Source of the DNA: Protea cynaroides
Lineage: Eukaryota > Streptophyta > Magnoliopsida > Proteales > Proteaceae
Assembly (NCBI GenBank): GCA_028583415.1
Contig: CM053276.1
Coordinates: 15,994,810-16,058,809 of the forward strand
Direction: 5' to 3'
Length of the DNA: 64,000 nt
Numbering within the stretch: the first letter of the stretch is position 1; each line of letters opens with the position of its first letter. A program made the translations under genes and the position numbers. This document shows, one piece after another, positions 54,213-64,000 of the stretch. The notes below the pieces were generated by a model. That model ran no database searches and was not told the origin of the DNA. It worked only from the letters and a program-made list of their open reading frames with translations.

Positions 54213-56567
54213 AGAAAATCCCATGTTAAAGAGTAGGAATGATCAGTTGCAACTTTAACCCTCTAGTAATATCCGATTCTAATCTAGATGTGATGGATAG
54301 ATCTAGTGAATAATAAAGGGTCCACCATGGAGATGTGGCAAGAGATGACTTGCAAAGCATGCTGTGTATAAGATGGATGTCCTAGGGGTGTCAAAATTAG
54401 GCTCTAATCCAAAATCGTAACTGAACCAATTCGATTTGATTCAGATCAAATCAAAATCAATCTTAATGGGTTGTGTGCTTTAGAGTCTGGTAAAAACAGA
54501 AACAGAACTAGACTGATTGATAAGTTTGAATCCAATTGGATTAATAGACCTAAATCGAAATCAAATCAATCCAATAATAGATCGACAAGAGTTTATGAAG
54601 TCAACATTTTATTAAATATACACATAAAAAATCAACACCAAAACTAAACCAGTCTAATAATGGCTCGATAAAATCCATTTAATCAACTTGTTGTTACATA
54701 TACATATAGTAACAGAAACAGAACTGGGACCGAATCACCAGTGGATCAATAAGAACCCATTAAACGAACCCAATAAAAATTTGAAACCAAACTCGACCGA
54801 AGCTGAATTATTTATTGGGAACCATAATTGCACAACCATGTATAGAATCATAACTAAACAAACCCAAACAAAAACCAAATCAAACCAAACCATGAAGACA
54901 TTGACAGGAAATAAAGGCTAAACCTCTTTAGCATCATTGCCAAAAAAAACTCCCAAAGCCTACATGAGGGTCTTCAGCTGATAAAAGGGTAAATTGATGT
55001 CTCCATCACATTGACAGGTAGGATTTAAGAGACAGGGACAAGCAATAAAGCTAAAACCCACAAGGAAAGAAAAAGAGAAATAACTAATTATATACATTAA
55101 AAAAATTAGAGAGAAGAGAGAGAAATAACAATGACATTGGAGACTAGTTTCTCACTTATTATAAGTTTTAAGAGAATAGATTTTTATAGTAATAATGAGA
55201 TTTCAGTAATGAATATTCGTTTAAGATAAATTTCTATATTGAAATTATATTGGAATACGAAAATAGCAAATGGAGATGAGTTTGATCCTATCCGACATGG
55301 CTAAGGTATATTACCCATACCACATCATCGTCGTCTATGGTAGTTCAAAGATTCGTTTCATAAGGAGTAATGATGAGATCTTAGTAGTGGATAACATTCA
55401 AGATAAACTTTAAAAAAAAAAAAAAAAATGACGAGTGAAAGATAATTTTGAATCCTCTCTGCACATGGATACCTTTCCCCTATTTTTATCACCGGAGCAT
55501 ATCAGGAATTGGACACAATGGAAATTCGATCCAATATGATGTTACCTACCATATATGGAATATGAAAATTGGCACCTATACACATGGGAAAGTTAGACTT
55601 AATTTCTCTCAGTCCATAATAAAAATAGCATTTATTCACCTACCTACAAATTTTGACACTCGGATTAAACTCTTTAAAAAAGCAAGGTAGATAATTCAAA
55701 AGATTTCACTAGTAATAAATGAGTAATAAAGAGGATCTCAGTAGTTAAACATCAAAATAAATTCAGAGATTCAAATCCGATTTGATGTTGCTTAGGAATT
55801 CTCAATACCCATGTCCTACCTAGCTTCTGCATGCCAGACTATATTTACCAAAAATCCCCCAATGTTTGGCAACATTTTTATCTCACGTGTTGCATAGCCA
55901 TCGTGGATGAGTCCATGAGTCGCCCATAATCCATTCATAATGGAAGAGTTACCTGATACGGTCCACAATGTGCTGGACTACATCCATTCTCTCCACATTG
56001 CAAATTGCAACAACGATAGTGTAACACTGATGGTTCCTATTGATTGACCCTATCTAACTCCTGATTTGGATCAAGGTTTTAAAACCCGAAATTAAGCAAA
56101 TTAGCAACTTGATAACAAGGTTTTTGTTGCCGTTAAAATTCACATCGAGATCTATTGATATGGGATCAATACACAAATGATTGGAACAAAACAGATGATG
56201 TTGGATTTATAGCCCAGAAGTCGCTCTGATGTTTAAGTCAAAACTTTAGGTAACAAACAAATAATGAATTCCTACTAGAAAAATGATAAAATGCGGAGGT
56301 TGGAACAATGGCTATCACTCAAACACCCCCCCAAAAAAATGCTAATAAAATGTGTAAAATATGAAATGATTTTACTTTATTGTTTTAGTCGAATTATAGG
56401 GACACTTGAGAGTATCAAAAGTGCTCTCACGCGTTTTTGGATATAGTGGTGTTAGCACACTAGTTTTGCCACTGCAAGAGTCCCGGCCCTTGTTCTGACA
56501 CTTCGTGCATTAGGGGCATTTTTAGCCATTTAAAAAAAAATAATGCTTAATCTTAACCCCACCGGGC

Positions 56568-56815
56568 TCAATCCGAGGCCGGTGGGGCCGGATTATGTCA
56601 GGGTTCAAACTGTCCAAACCCGTCCAAACTTACCTTGAACCTTGGTCGGGCCGGGCTCAATCCGAGGCCTCAATCCTAATCCCACCCTATCATGTCAGGG
56701 TTTTAATACCCTGTATCCTGATTCGGCCCTATTCAGGATTCGGGCCGGGTTAGGCCATGACCGGGTTCAAGGTAAGTTTGGACGGGTTTGGATTGTCAGG
56801 GTAAAATTTGCACCC
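56568..56815. repeat. GC-rich foldback repeat
   Basis: The arm CCAAACCCGTCCAAACTTAC... (56613-56640) recurs as its exact complement at 56764-56791 (28 bases, extending with mismatches to about 45). The outer end GGTAAAATTTGCACCCCTA resembles hAT-MITE termini. Confidence 0.7.
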
Positions 56816-59079
56816 CTATCTAGAGAGAGATTTAGTTTCCTCTGAATAAATAAATAAGCCTAGCTTGTGCACAGTGATCGACATGTTTAACTATTTGATC
56901 TTGATTTGCGAGACATTGACGTTTATATTCGGTCTGATCGGTTTTGATTCCTAATCGATCTTATGTTAATCAGTTTAATCGGTCAATTAACGTCCATAAT
57001 CGATTATCTTATTCGGTCTATTAACGTCCATAATCGGTTACCATCCAATCAAACCTCCTTCAAGCCTGTGAAAAACATATCCTTGACAATGTGTAAGACC
57101 CTGATTTTGGCCCATGTCTTATCAAGGGCATTTTTGTCATTTTTTGTCATATTAGAATTTCTTGTATTTTTAGGTTATTAGAAAAATATTAAAAAAAATA
57201 GAAATCATTAAAAAGAAGAAAAAAATTTATAAAATTACAAAAAAAATTGAGTGAGTTTGGGTTTAGGATAGTCTAACTAGGAATTTGGAGTCTATTAGGA
57301 TTATGTTGAGGTTTTGTATTTTCATGGGCTTACTTGATTAATGGGCTTCATTAAAGAATGGGTTTAGGCTGGGTTTAGTTTAGGTTGGTGTTTAGGACAT
57401 CTAATAATGGTTGGGGCTGGGTTTAAATTAGGTGTTAATAAGATATAGGCTAATGGGCTTGGGTTTGGGCTTAGGATATCAATTGTGTAGGAGTTTAGTT
57501 TTTTTCTTCTTTCTATTCTCATTTTATCACATGTGTTGGATTGAAAGGAAATCAAAGAGAAGAATCTCGGCCCTTGGATTAGGGGTTAGAAAAAAAAAAA
57601 AACCTAGACAATAAAAAAGAGAGAGACTGTCGTGAGGGAGAAAAAGGAAGGAGGAAGGCGGCAGCAAAGGGGAGAAAGAGGAGGAGAAGGAAGAGAGAGG
57701 GAGATCTGGCCGTGACTATGGTGGCAGAAGGTAGAAGAGAGCGGTGACTATTTGAAGAAGATGGAGAGCAGCTGCGGCAAGGAGATGGAGATGAAATCGC
57801 CTGAAATAGGTTGAGTTGAGAAGAAGAAAAGGGAAAAAGGAGGCGGCAGTAAAGGGGAGAGAAGAAGCCGAGAAGAGAAGGAAAAGAAAGGGGAAGAATG
57901 AATGGCGGCCAGAAAAAAGAGAGGGGATTCGGTCATTGCAGAAATGGGGGTTTGAGGAGGAGGGCTGGAGAGAGAGAGTTACAGCCATTTGTGCGTGAAA
58001 CCAGAAGAAGATGAAAAAGGGGGAAGAAGCAGAAAAAGGAACGGCTGCCTGAGCGAGAGAAGAAGGAGAAGAAGACAGGAGGTATGTTTACATTCTCCTT
58101 TTTTTTTTTTTTTGAAGATCTGTTTCTTACTGATGATCCTTCGACAAAATTTTTTTGAGTTTGCTTTTGTTATCTCATTTTTTTTCTCTCTCTTGATAAT
58201 GTTGATTAGCTGGTCACTGTTCTATTGCCTATGTTCTTGGTTAATTTTGTTTCTCTTGAAATAATGTATCCCCTTCTTGTTGTTTGATTCTGTTGAGGTA
58301 AATGGAATTCCCTTACTTCTTTATAGAAATCGTTTTTTATGGGTTGTTCTATTTGTTCTTCTGTCGAGAATGATCTTTTCATTTCCAAGCCAGATTCGGC
58401 TAGCAGGGTTGGTGTCGGTAGGGATTGGGATTGGTTTTTAATTTTCTTTTTCTTCTAGTTTTTCTTAGCAGGTTTCTGTTGGGGATTGGATTTTCTTCCC
58501 AGTAGTTTTGGTTAGGTTAAGTATGTATTTTAATTCTTTTCTGTTCTTATTTGCTTCTCAAGTAGTTTTAGTTAGGCTAAGTATTGTGTTTTATTTTTTG
58601 TTTCTACTTGCCATTTCTCTCCCAGTTTTGGTTAGGTCCGGGATTGAATTTTTTGGTTTTTATTATTATTTTCTGTCCACAGTCAGTGTCATACAGGGGG
58701 TTAGTTTACTATTCTATATGTTTCTCAGTGATAGGTTCAGATTTTATTGGGTTTTCTACTGAGATTCAATTTTAAATGGTTGAGTGGGAATTTTGTTCAC
58801 AGTAGAGTTTTAATTTGTTGCTTTTCTGTGATTTGCTACCCTTCTTTATTTTTGTTGAATCGATCCATATTATGTTGTTCGTCAGTTTCTGCATCTATTA
58901 TTTTATTTTATTTGAGTTACTATGCTGATTCATCATTGTGTGATTCCATCTCTATGCTTATCTTTTTTCCATTTTTTTCCTTTTTCTATATCCATAGCCT
59001 ATATGGCATGAAAACCACTTCTTGATTGTTGCCCATGTGCCTTCCATCACTATTTATGTATGGGTAATGCTTGGTTTAG

Positions 59080-59640
59080 TCCCATGGTCGGATCAACTTC
59101 ATTGTTCAATTTGATTCAATCTATTTTGTTGGTGATAGTTTATTAACATAATGTGTTGGTTCAACCCGTAGTGGGTTTGGCTTAATGGTGATGGGTTGAT
59201 TCAACCCTATGGCGGGTTTGGTATAACCATATTGGACTGATTCAGCCCATTGTAGGACTCATTTAATTGTTTTGGGTTAATCCAACCCCATGATAGGAGT
59301 AGTTTATGAAATCTAATTTATTTACACCATGGATCCAAAATGCTTAAACTTGTCCATATTTGCTTAACCATGCTGATTTAGTTTAATAACTATATTTGGC
59401 TTGGTTCAGTCCCATAGTGAGTTGAGTTCCTTTGTATTGATGTTGGTTCAATCCCATTGTGGGATTGATTTATTTGTTGTGGGTTGATTCAAGGATATGT
59501 TGTGAGCTGATTTAACATGATGTGCTGGTTCAACCCAAAGTGGATTTGGCTTAATAGTGATGGGTTGATTCAGTCATGTGGGTTTGGTATAACCATAGGC
59601 TTGGACTTAATTAAGCCCATAAACTAGGTTCAACCAATGT
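59080..59640 (+). repeat. Imperfect minisatellite of GGTTGATTCAACCC type
   Basis: Around eight irregular units combining GGGTTGATTCAACCC with TGGGTTTGGCTTAAT-like words. The unit is itself palindromic. Confidence 0.7.
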
Positions 59641-60201
59641 ACTTGGTTTGGTTTTAAAATACTTAGCTTGGTTTAAAATACTTGGTTTTGGTTTAATTGC
59701 TTGCTTCGATCATATGCTTGGCTGACTTCCCCATGTGTTTAATTTGACATGATCACAGGCTTAGTTAGTCACATCCATACTTAGTCATTACATGTATCCC
59801 CACCTTCAAGAGATGTTTTCTCACTTTGTGTCTGTAATAACTAGTGTGTGAGCCCCTTCCCCCAGTGGTGTGAAACTTTAAGGCGACTTTAATGAGTGCA
59901 TTCTTCGTTGGGATTCCCAAATCCCATGTTGACTGGGGTGGGCCCTGCCTAGGCCATGGACCCACTCAACCATTAGGTTTCGTCACATAATTGTTTCCCC
60001 CCTCTCAAAGAAAAATATCAAAAATGGAGAGAAAAGAAACAAAAAACACAAGAAAAATGTCATGTTTGCATGTTTCCAGGCGGTGGGAATCATGTTGATC
60101 TCCAACCTAGCTATTACTTAGTTTTGTCTTTGGCCTTAGGCCAATCATCCCCCATGTTTGGGAATCGATGTGCAGACTGATCACTTTCAGAATGTTAGTT
60201 T

Positions 60202-60389
60202 GCCTTGCTGAGTGCAAGAAGTCGAGGTCCAAGTACCTCTTGAGTGATGCCTTGCTGAGTGCAAGAAGTCGAGGTCCGAGTACCTCTTGAGTGATACCTT
60301 GCCGAGTGCGAGAAGTCGAGGTCCAAGTACCTCTTGAGTGATGCCTTGCTGAGTGCAAGGAGTTGAGGTTCGAGCACCTCTTCAGTAAT
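60202..60389 (+). repeat. 47-bp tandem repeat, four copies
   Basis: Unit GCCTTGCTGAGTGCAAGAAG followed by TCGAGGTCCAAGTACCTC and TTGAGTGAT. The last copy is the most diverged. Confidence 0.88.
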
Positions 60390-63228
60390 GCCATGTGGGG
60401 TCCAACAGCCCGTTAACTGTTGGGAACTACGTTTGACCTGATTCTCTAAGGAGATACATAGGCAGCGGGAAGTGGAGAGAACTCTGAGTAGTTCACCCTT
60501 CGCGCACGGTCACACGTGCTTCCTTTGTCAAGGGAACACCTCACACACAACCACGACCACAACCACAGTCCTGCACGAACTACGTTTGGCCTGATTCGTG
60601 CCGCACAGGGATGTTGGACTTTATGTTGTCATTGTTGGCAACTTGGCTGATGTGACAGTATTTATGAGTATTCAATCAGAGAAATGAGGAGAGAGAGTAT
60701 CAGTGTAGGAGAGAGAGTATCAGTGCAGTGGCACAGATGTGGCTACTTCGCTTATGTGTTCTACAAGGTTCTATATGTATTTCAGATGACTTACAATAAG
60801 TTAAATGGGATATTACACTGAATTTGATGAGAGAGAGTGTTTGTGGACCCCAGTGATGTGGATGAGTTTCTGATGATGCGGCCGAGTTTCTGATGATGCG
60901 ACAGTATTCTTGAAGCTTTTCTAATCATGTCCATGTTTCTCATGTTTCTGGTGTTGTGGCATTAAAGAGAGAAATTTAAGAGAGAGAAAGAAGAGAGAGA
61001 ATCATAAGAGAGAGAAAGAGGAGAGAGAAAAAATGTGAGTGGGACCCACTGGTATGGTGGCAAGGTGACATGCCAACACGGCAGCCCACGGCACTTGGCA
61101 TGCATGCACATAAAGTTTCGGGTTCAAATTCCAAGGTTTGACAGAGTTTTAACTTTGGATCTATTTTTGGTGGGTCCCGCAACAGGTTCATGGAGATCCG
61201 GCATTGGAAAGTTGTAGAGCATCGAGTTAGCTTTCCAACGCAACTTGAATCACTCAATTCCGACGTCGGATGAGAGAGATATCGCAGTTTCTGTCGAATC
61301 ACTCGAAAAAGTCATTTCATAAGTTGTTTAGGGGCAATTTCGGCATAAAAAGAGGAGAAGATGCAAGATCAGCGGCTGGATTTGAGCCAAAATGCTCAGA
61401 TCCACTTTGAATGGATTAGATCAAGGCCGGCTCGAGTGTAGTGAGGCGGCAACGTCAAGATTCTATCGCAAGGCATTTCATTGGCCTGATGTAGGTTAAT
61501 ATGGTGGTCAATGTTGCATGGTCTCAGCGCCTTGATTCTATGTGGCGTGCATTCGGTACAGCGGCGCAAAGATCCAGATCGTGCGGATAATATTAAAGCC
61601 AACAGGATCTGACGCTATTTATGCAGATCCAACGGCGAGAAACAAATCCCGCCTTTTTGATGTTAATCCAACGGTTCTAGTTTAGATTCTGCAGCGGACC
61701 AATCGTAAAGCGACAACGCATAGGAGGGCCGCGATTCCGTGTAGCGCAGGTGCACGGTATGCCTCCGAAAGATTCTATTTTGAATTTTCTGATTGGCCGA
61801 ACTTCAAACCGACATAACTTCTTCATCCAAGCTCCAAATCGGTCCGTTCAAATTGCGAAAAGAGTGCTTTGAAGTTAAAGAGAAGGTTTTTCTAGGGTTT
61901 CGTATCCTGTGGGAGTGATCAATCACCAACTGCCTCTTCTTTGTGCATCAATGGAGTGTTAAATCCCTATGAGAGGTTAGTAGAGCTTTTATTTTCATAT
62001 TCATGGTGATTATGGGTTGTGTGGAAGAGATTGGAAGCCTGTGGACAATGTGTGCTCTGTGAATCGATTTCTATCAACATTGAAGGCTGTTGAAGAGTAC
62101 CTGAGGTCAGTGTGAACCTCCAGAGATATTGTTGGCCATTCGAAAGCATTGTTTGTGAGATTCTGAATTCCTTATCTATTTATGCTTTCAATTTATTGTA
62201 TGCTAACGTAGGTGCAAATTGTTGAATACCTAGCTAGTGGGGGAAAAATTGTAAGGCAAATTATAAGCCTAAAAAAAAATTTGTTATTTGCTTACCGTGG
62301 GTGCGGGTTAAGCGTGGTGTGCAGCGTGTGCTGAACACTGGCACTTGATACCTGAATTCCTAGCACATGTGTGCCCTCCTAGTTTTATGCTGGGTAAATT
62401 GGGTGTATGTACTCCTGTTGTGTAGACAAAGACAAAAAGAAGTGTATTGAGTATATACGGAGCCCGTTGGGCATTACCCCGTGGACTAGCCATCACACAC
62501 TGTGTTGGTGAACCACGTATATCCTGTGTTGTGGATTGTCTTTATTTTCCTATATATTTTGGAGTGCGTGGAATGGCTTGCAGGATGGGTGTGCAAATCT
62601 GGTAGACCTGACCACTGAGTGGTAGCGAGGTAGATTTACATGCGCTTGTGTGTGTGTAAAAAGTTAGGTTCTCCATCAGCTCTGGGCAGCAGTAAATAAT
62701 TAAGGAGAATTTTCAGACACTGATTCACCCCCCCTCTCAGTGTCATATCAAGTTCATCAAGGGATACGTAGGCGGCTTGATCTCGAGCTCGGTCATCCAT
62801 TTTCTGTTGTATTTTCTATGTTATTCATTCTTTTAATTCATTATTTGTTTATTCATGATTATTTCATTTTTTTTATCCATTCATTTGTTCATTGATCCAT
62901 TTATTGTCTGTTGACTTGTATTTTATTTTTCAAGTCTATGTGGCGGCACCCTAAGTTAGAACAACTTAGAAACTTGGTCTAGGGTTCCCCATTTGCCTAG
63001 TTAGGTTAAATTAAACGACCTGAACATACATAAGTTTTAAGAATGTAAGAAAGGATAGGACAGAAGGAGACCGGTCCATTGACCGGGCGAGTTGGGTGCC
63101 TAACACCTTCCCAACTCGTAACTTGACATTTACCCTTCTCTAGTAAGACTAGAAGTCAATCCATTGAGCATGAGTCATAGTGTCTCTCCAAGTGAGAGAC
63201 CATTTATAGGTCTTAGACCTTATCTTGG

Positions 63229-63239
63229 TGGCGACTCCA
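63229..63239 (+). other. Primer-binding site, tRNA-Arg type
   Basis: TGGCGACTCCA, the PBS used by Tat/Ogre elements. It implies that plus-strand element sequence continues to the right. Confidence 0.6.
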
Positions 63240-63240
63240 T

Positions 63241-64000
63241 ATTTTCACCGTCTATTGGCATGGATGGATAAAAGTAACCAAGGCGAGAGCCTATTTTGAT
63301 TTCGTGAAGGATCATTGAAAATCCATTGTCCTCACACAATGCATATGTTGATGTACTCTAAATATTAGTGACATTCAATTAAATATCCTTTTGTATTGGC
63401 ATATAGCCTGTGCATGTCAATGCATATGTTGATGTACTCTAAATATTAATATGCCCTTTCCAACTCTGAATAGTTTAGATTAAAAAAAAACCATAAAAAT
63501 GAATGGCTTTAAAAAACACCTCACTTTCCTTTGCTCACATCAAAGCAAGCTTTGAGAAAATCACATGTTAACCTTGGCCATTACAGGATATCATCTAATG
63601 AATTAACTCGATTAAAATAGAAAGTTTCAAAGGAAGAAGGGTATTATCGATGGGTCCATCTACATGACACTGGCCAATTTCAATAGGGCATTGACACTGA
63701 TTCCCTTTAATGGAATATTGTTGGGTTATCATGGAAACCACAATATATAAGGGATAGTTTTGATATTTTAAGGGGAAGGCCGGGAAGGGGTGGGAGGTTT
63801 TTGCACGATCCATGTAAGGGATTTTCTTATTGACTCCTAGTGATTGATGTCTGTTGTATCATGCAAAAACCATCTCACCCATCTTGTCTGAAATACCAAA
63901 ATACCCCAAAATATACAAACCAGGTTGGATTAGTGTAGAGCCTGTGAATAAGCAAAGGGGTAATATTGGCTGCAAGTTACCAACAAAAGAAAAAAAAAGG
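63241..64000. other. Right-edge region after the Arg-type PBS
   Basis: If the LTR call is right, the first part is element leader. It contains an 80-base-spaced direct repeat of CAATGCATATGTTGATGTAC (63338 and 63418), and a GTTTAGATT/AAAAATGAATG segment (63474-63506) that also occurs at 30524-30556. No coding region is supported. Confidence 0.45.

Larger units (their letters stand above)
49100..57091. other. 8-kb gene-free spacer rich in small repeats
   Basis: Apart from the MITEs, foldbacks, SINE-like piece and microsatellites listed separately (GA repeats at about 49352-49386 and 53281-53318), the rest is AT-rich and without supported coding sequence. 54382-54930 begins AGGGGTGTCAA, a common plant hAT-MITE end, and is full of AAACCAAAC words. 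A similar patch lies at 16985-17070. Confidence 0.6.
57092..63228 (+). mobile_element. Probable giant LTR (about 6.1 kb) of a Tat/Ogre-like Ty3/gypsy element
   Basis: It starts TGTAAGACCCTGATTTTGG, a usual gypsy LTR start, and ends just before an Arg-type PBS. In between are a purine-rich leader (about 57605-58080) ending in a splice donor (GACAGGAG then GTATGT), a GGTTGATTCAACCC minisatellite, a 47-bp tandem repeat, and near the end TGGGTGCCTAACACCTTCCC, a phrase I associate with Tat/Ogre LTR ends. Ogre-type LTRs reach this length. The 3' end lacks a clear CA and no partner LTR is in the window, so the extent is an inference. Confidence 0.5.

Noticed and set aside
57600..58264. A host gene start suggested by purine-rich frames (MRRRKGKKEA, MCVKPEEDEK)
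   Set aside because: Composition is simple GA-rich leader sequence ending in a splice donor, several frames are open at once and no family is recognised; it fits an LTR leader better.

Overview
This is a window of plant nuclear DNA, almost certainly from an angiosperm. It holds four host genes with plant-specific products and GT-AG introns (a CaaX-tailed family protein, chloroplast OHP2, a TSL-kinase-interacting-protein homologue and a DUF3511 protein). They sit among Ty3/gypsy and Ty1/copia retrotransposons, several MITE families and AT-rich spacer. The low GC content and long TE-filled introns argue against a grass; the sequence alone does not show which eudicot or magnoliid it is. I see no tRNA, rRNA, CRISPR or organellar genes.

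Layout. 1-11500: the 5' part of a Tekay/Del-like Ty3/gypsy element on the minus strand. Its gag-pol runs off the left edge. An ORF of opposite orientation lies between gag and the primer-binding site, and the 5' LTR is split by an inverted solo LTR of the same family (8712-10969). 11686-12241: two minisatellites. 12316-15750: a multi-exon transposon-type gene (putative gypsy-type transposon domain followed by a coiled coil), minus strand, broken by nonsense codons. 16.5-17.1 kb: GC-rich foldback-like repeats.

18721-33020: a two-exon host gene encoding a 209-residue protein that ends in the CaaX box CVIM. Its single recognised coding intron is 13.7 kb because a degenerate Copia element (21409-29950), itself carrying a nested minus-strand Copia (26514-29425), landed in it. 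35749-38563: OHP2, two coding exons. 40-41 kb: a Tourist-like MITE with a CCA-repeat core and a MULE-type foldback MITE. 41.3-47.1 kb: a TKI1-like gene with a 5' UTR intron and seven coding exons. 48779-49030: a DUF3511 gene on the minus strand, convergent with TKI1. 49.1-57.1 kb: gene-free spacer with at least three PIF/Harbinger-like MITEs, a second MULE-type foldback copy and other repeats. 57092-63240: a probable very long LTR of a Tat/Ogre-like Ty3/gypsy element with an Arg-type PBS.

The strongest unexplained signals are in the first 11.5 kb. Two diverged, oppositely oriented LTRs share a full internal architecture: a motif cluster, a TATA box, a purine-rich leader ending in a splice donor, a second motif cluster, and a splice acceptor leading into a short peptide whose changes are largely synonymous. 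The motif clusters sit at the same LTR offsets in both copies, but their consensus differs (TGTGGTCGCA type versus ACCGGTCGACC type). The same TGTGGTCGCA motif also occurs upstream of the antisense ORF. This would fit an element-encoded regulator co-evolving with its binding sites; that reading is inference. Exon joins and protein lengths were worked out by hand from splice signals and reading phase, and no database search was run.
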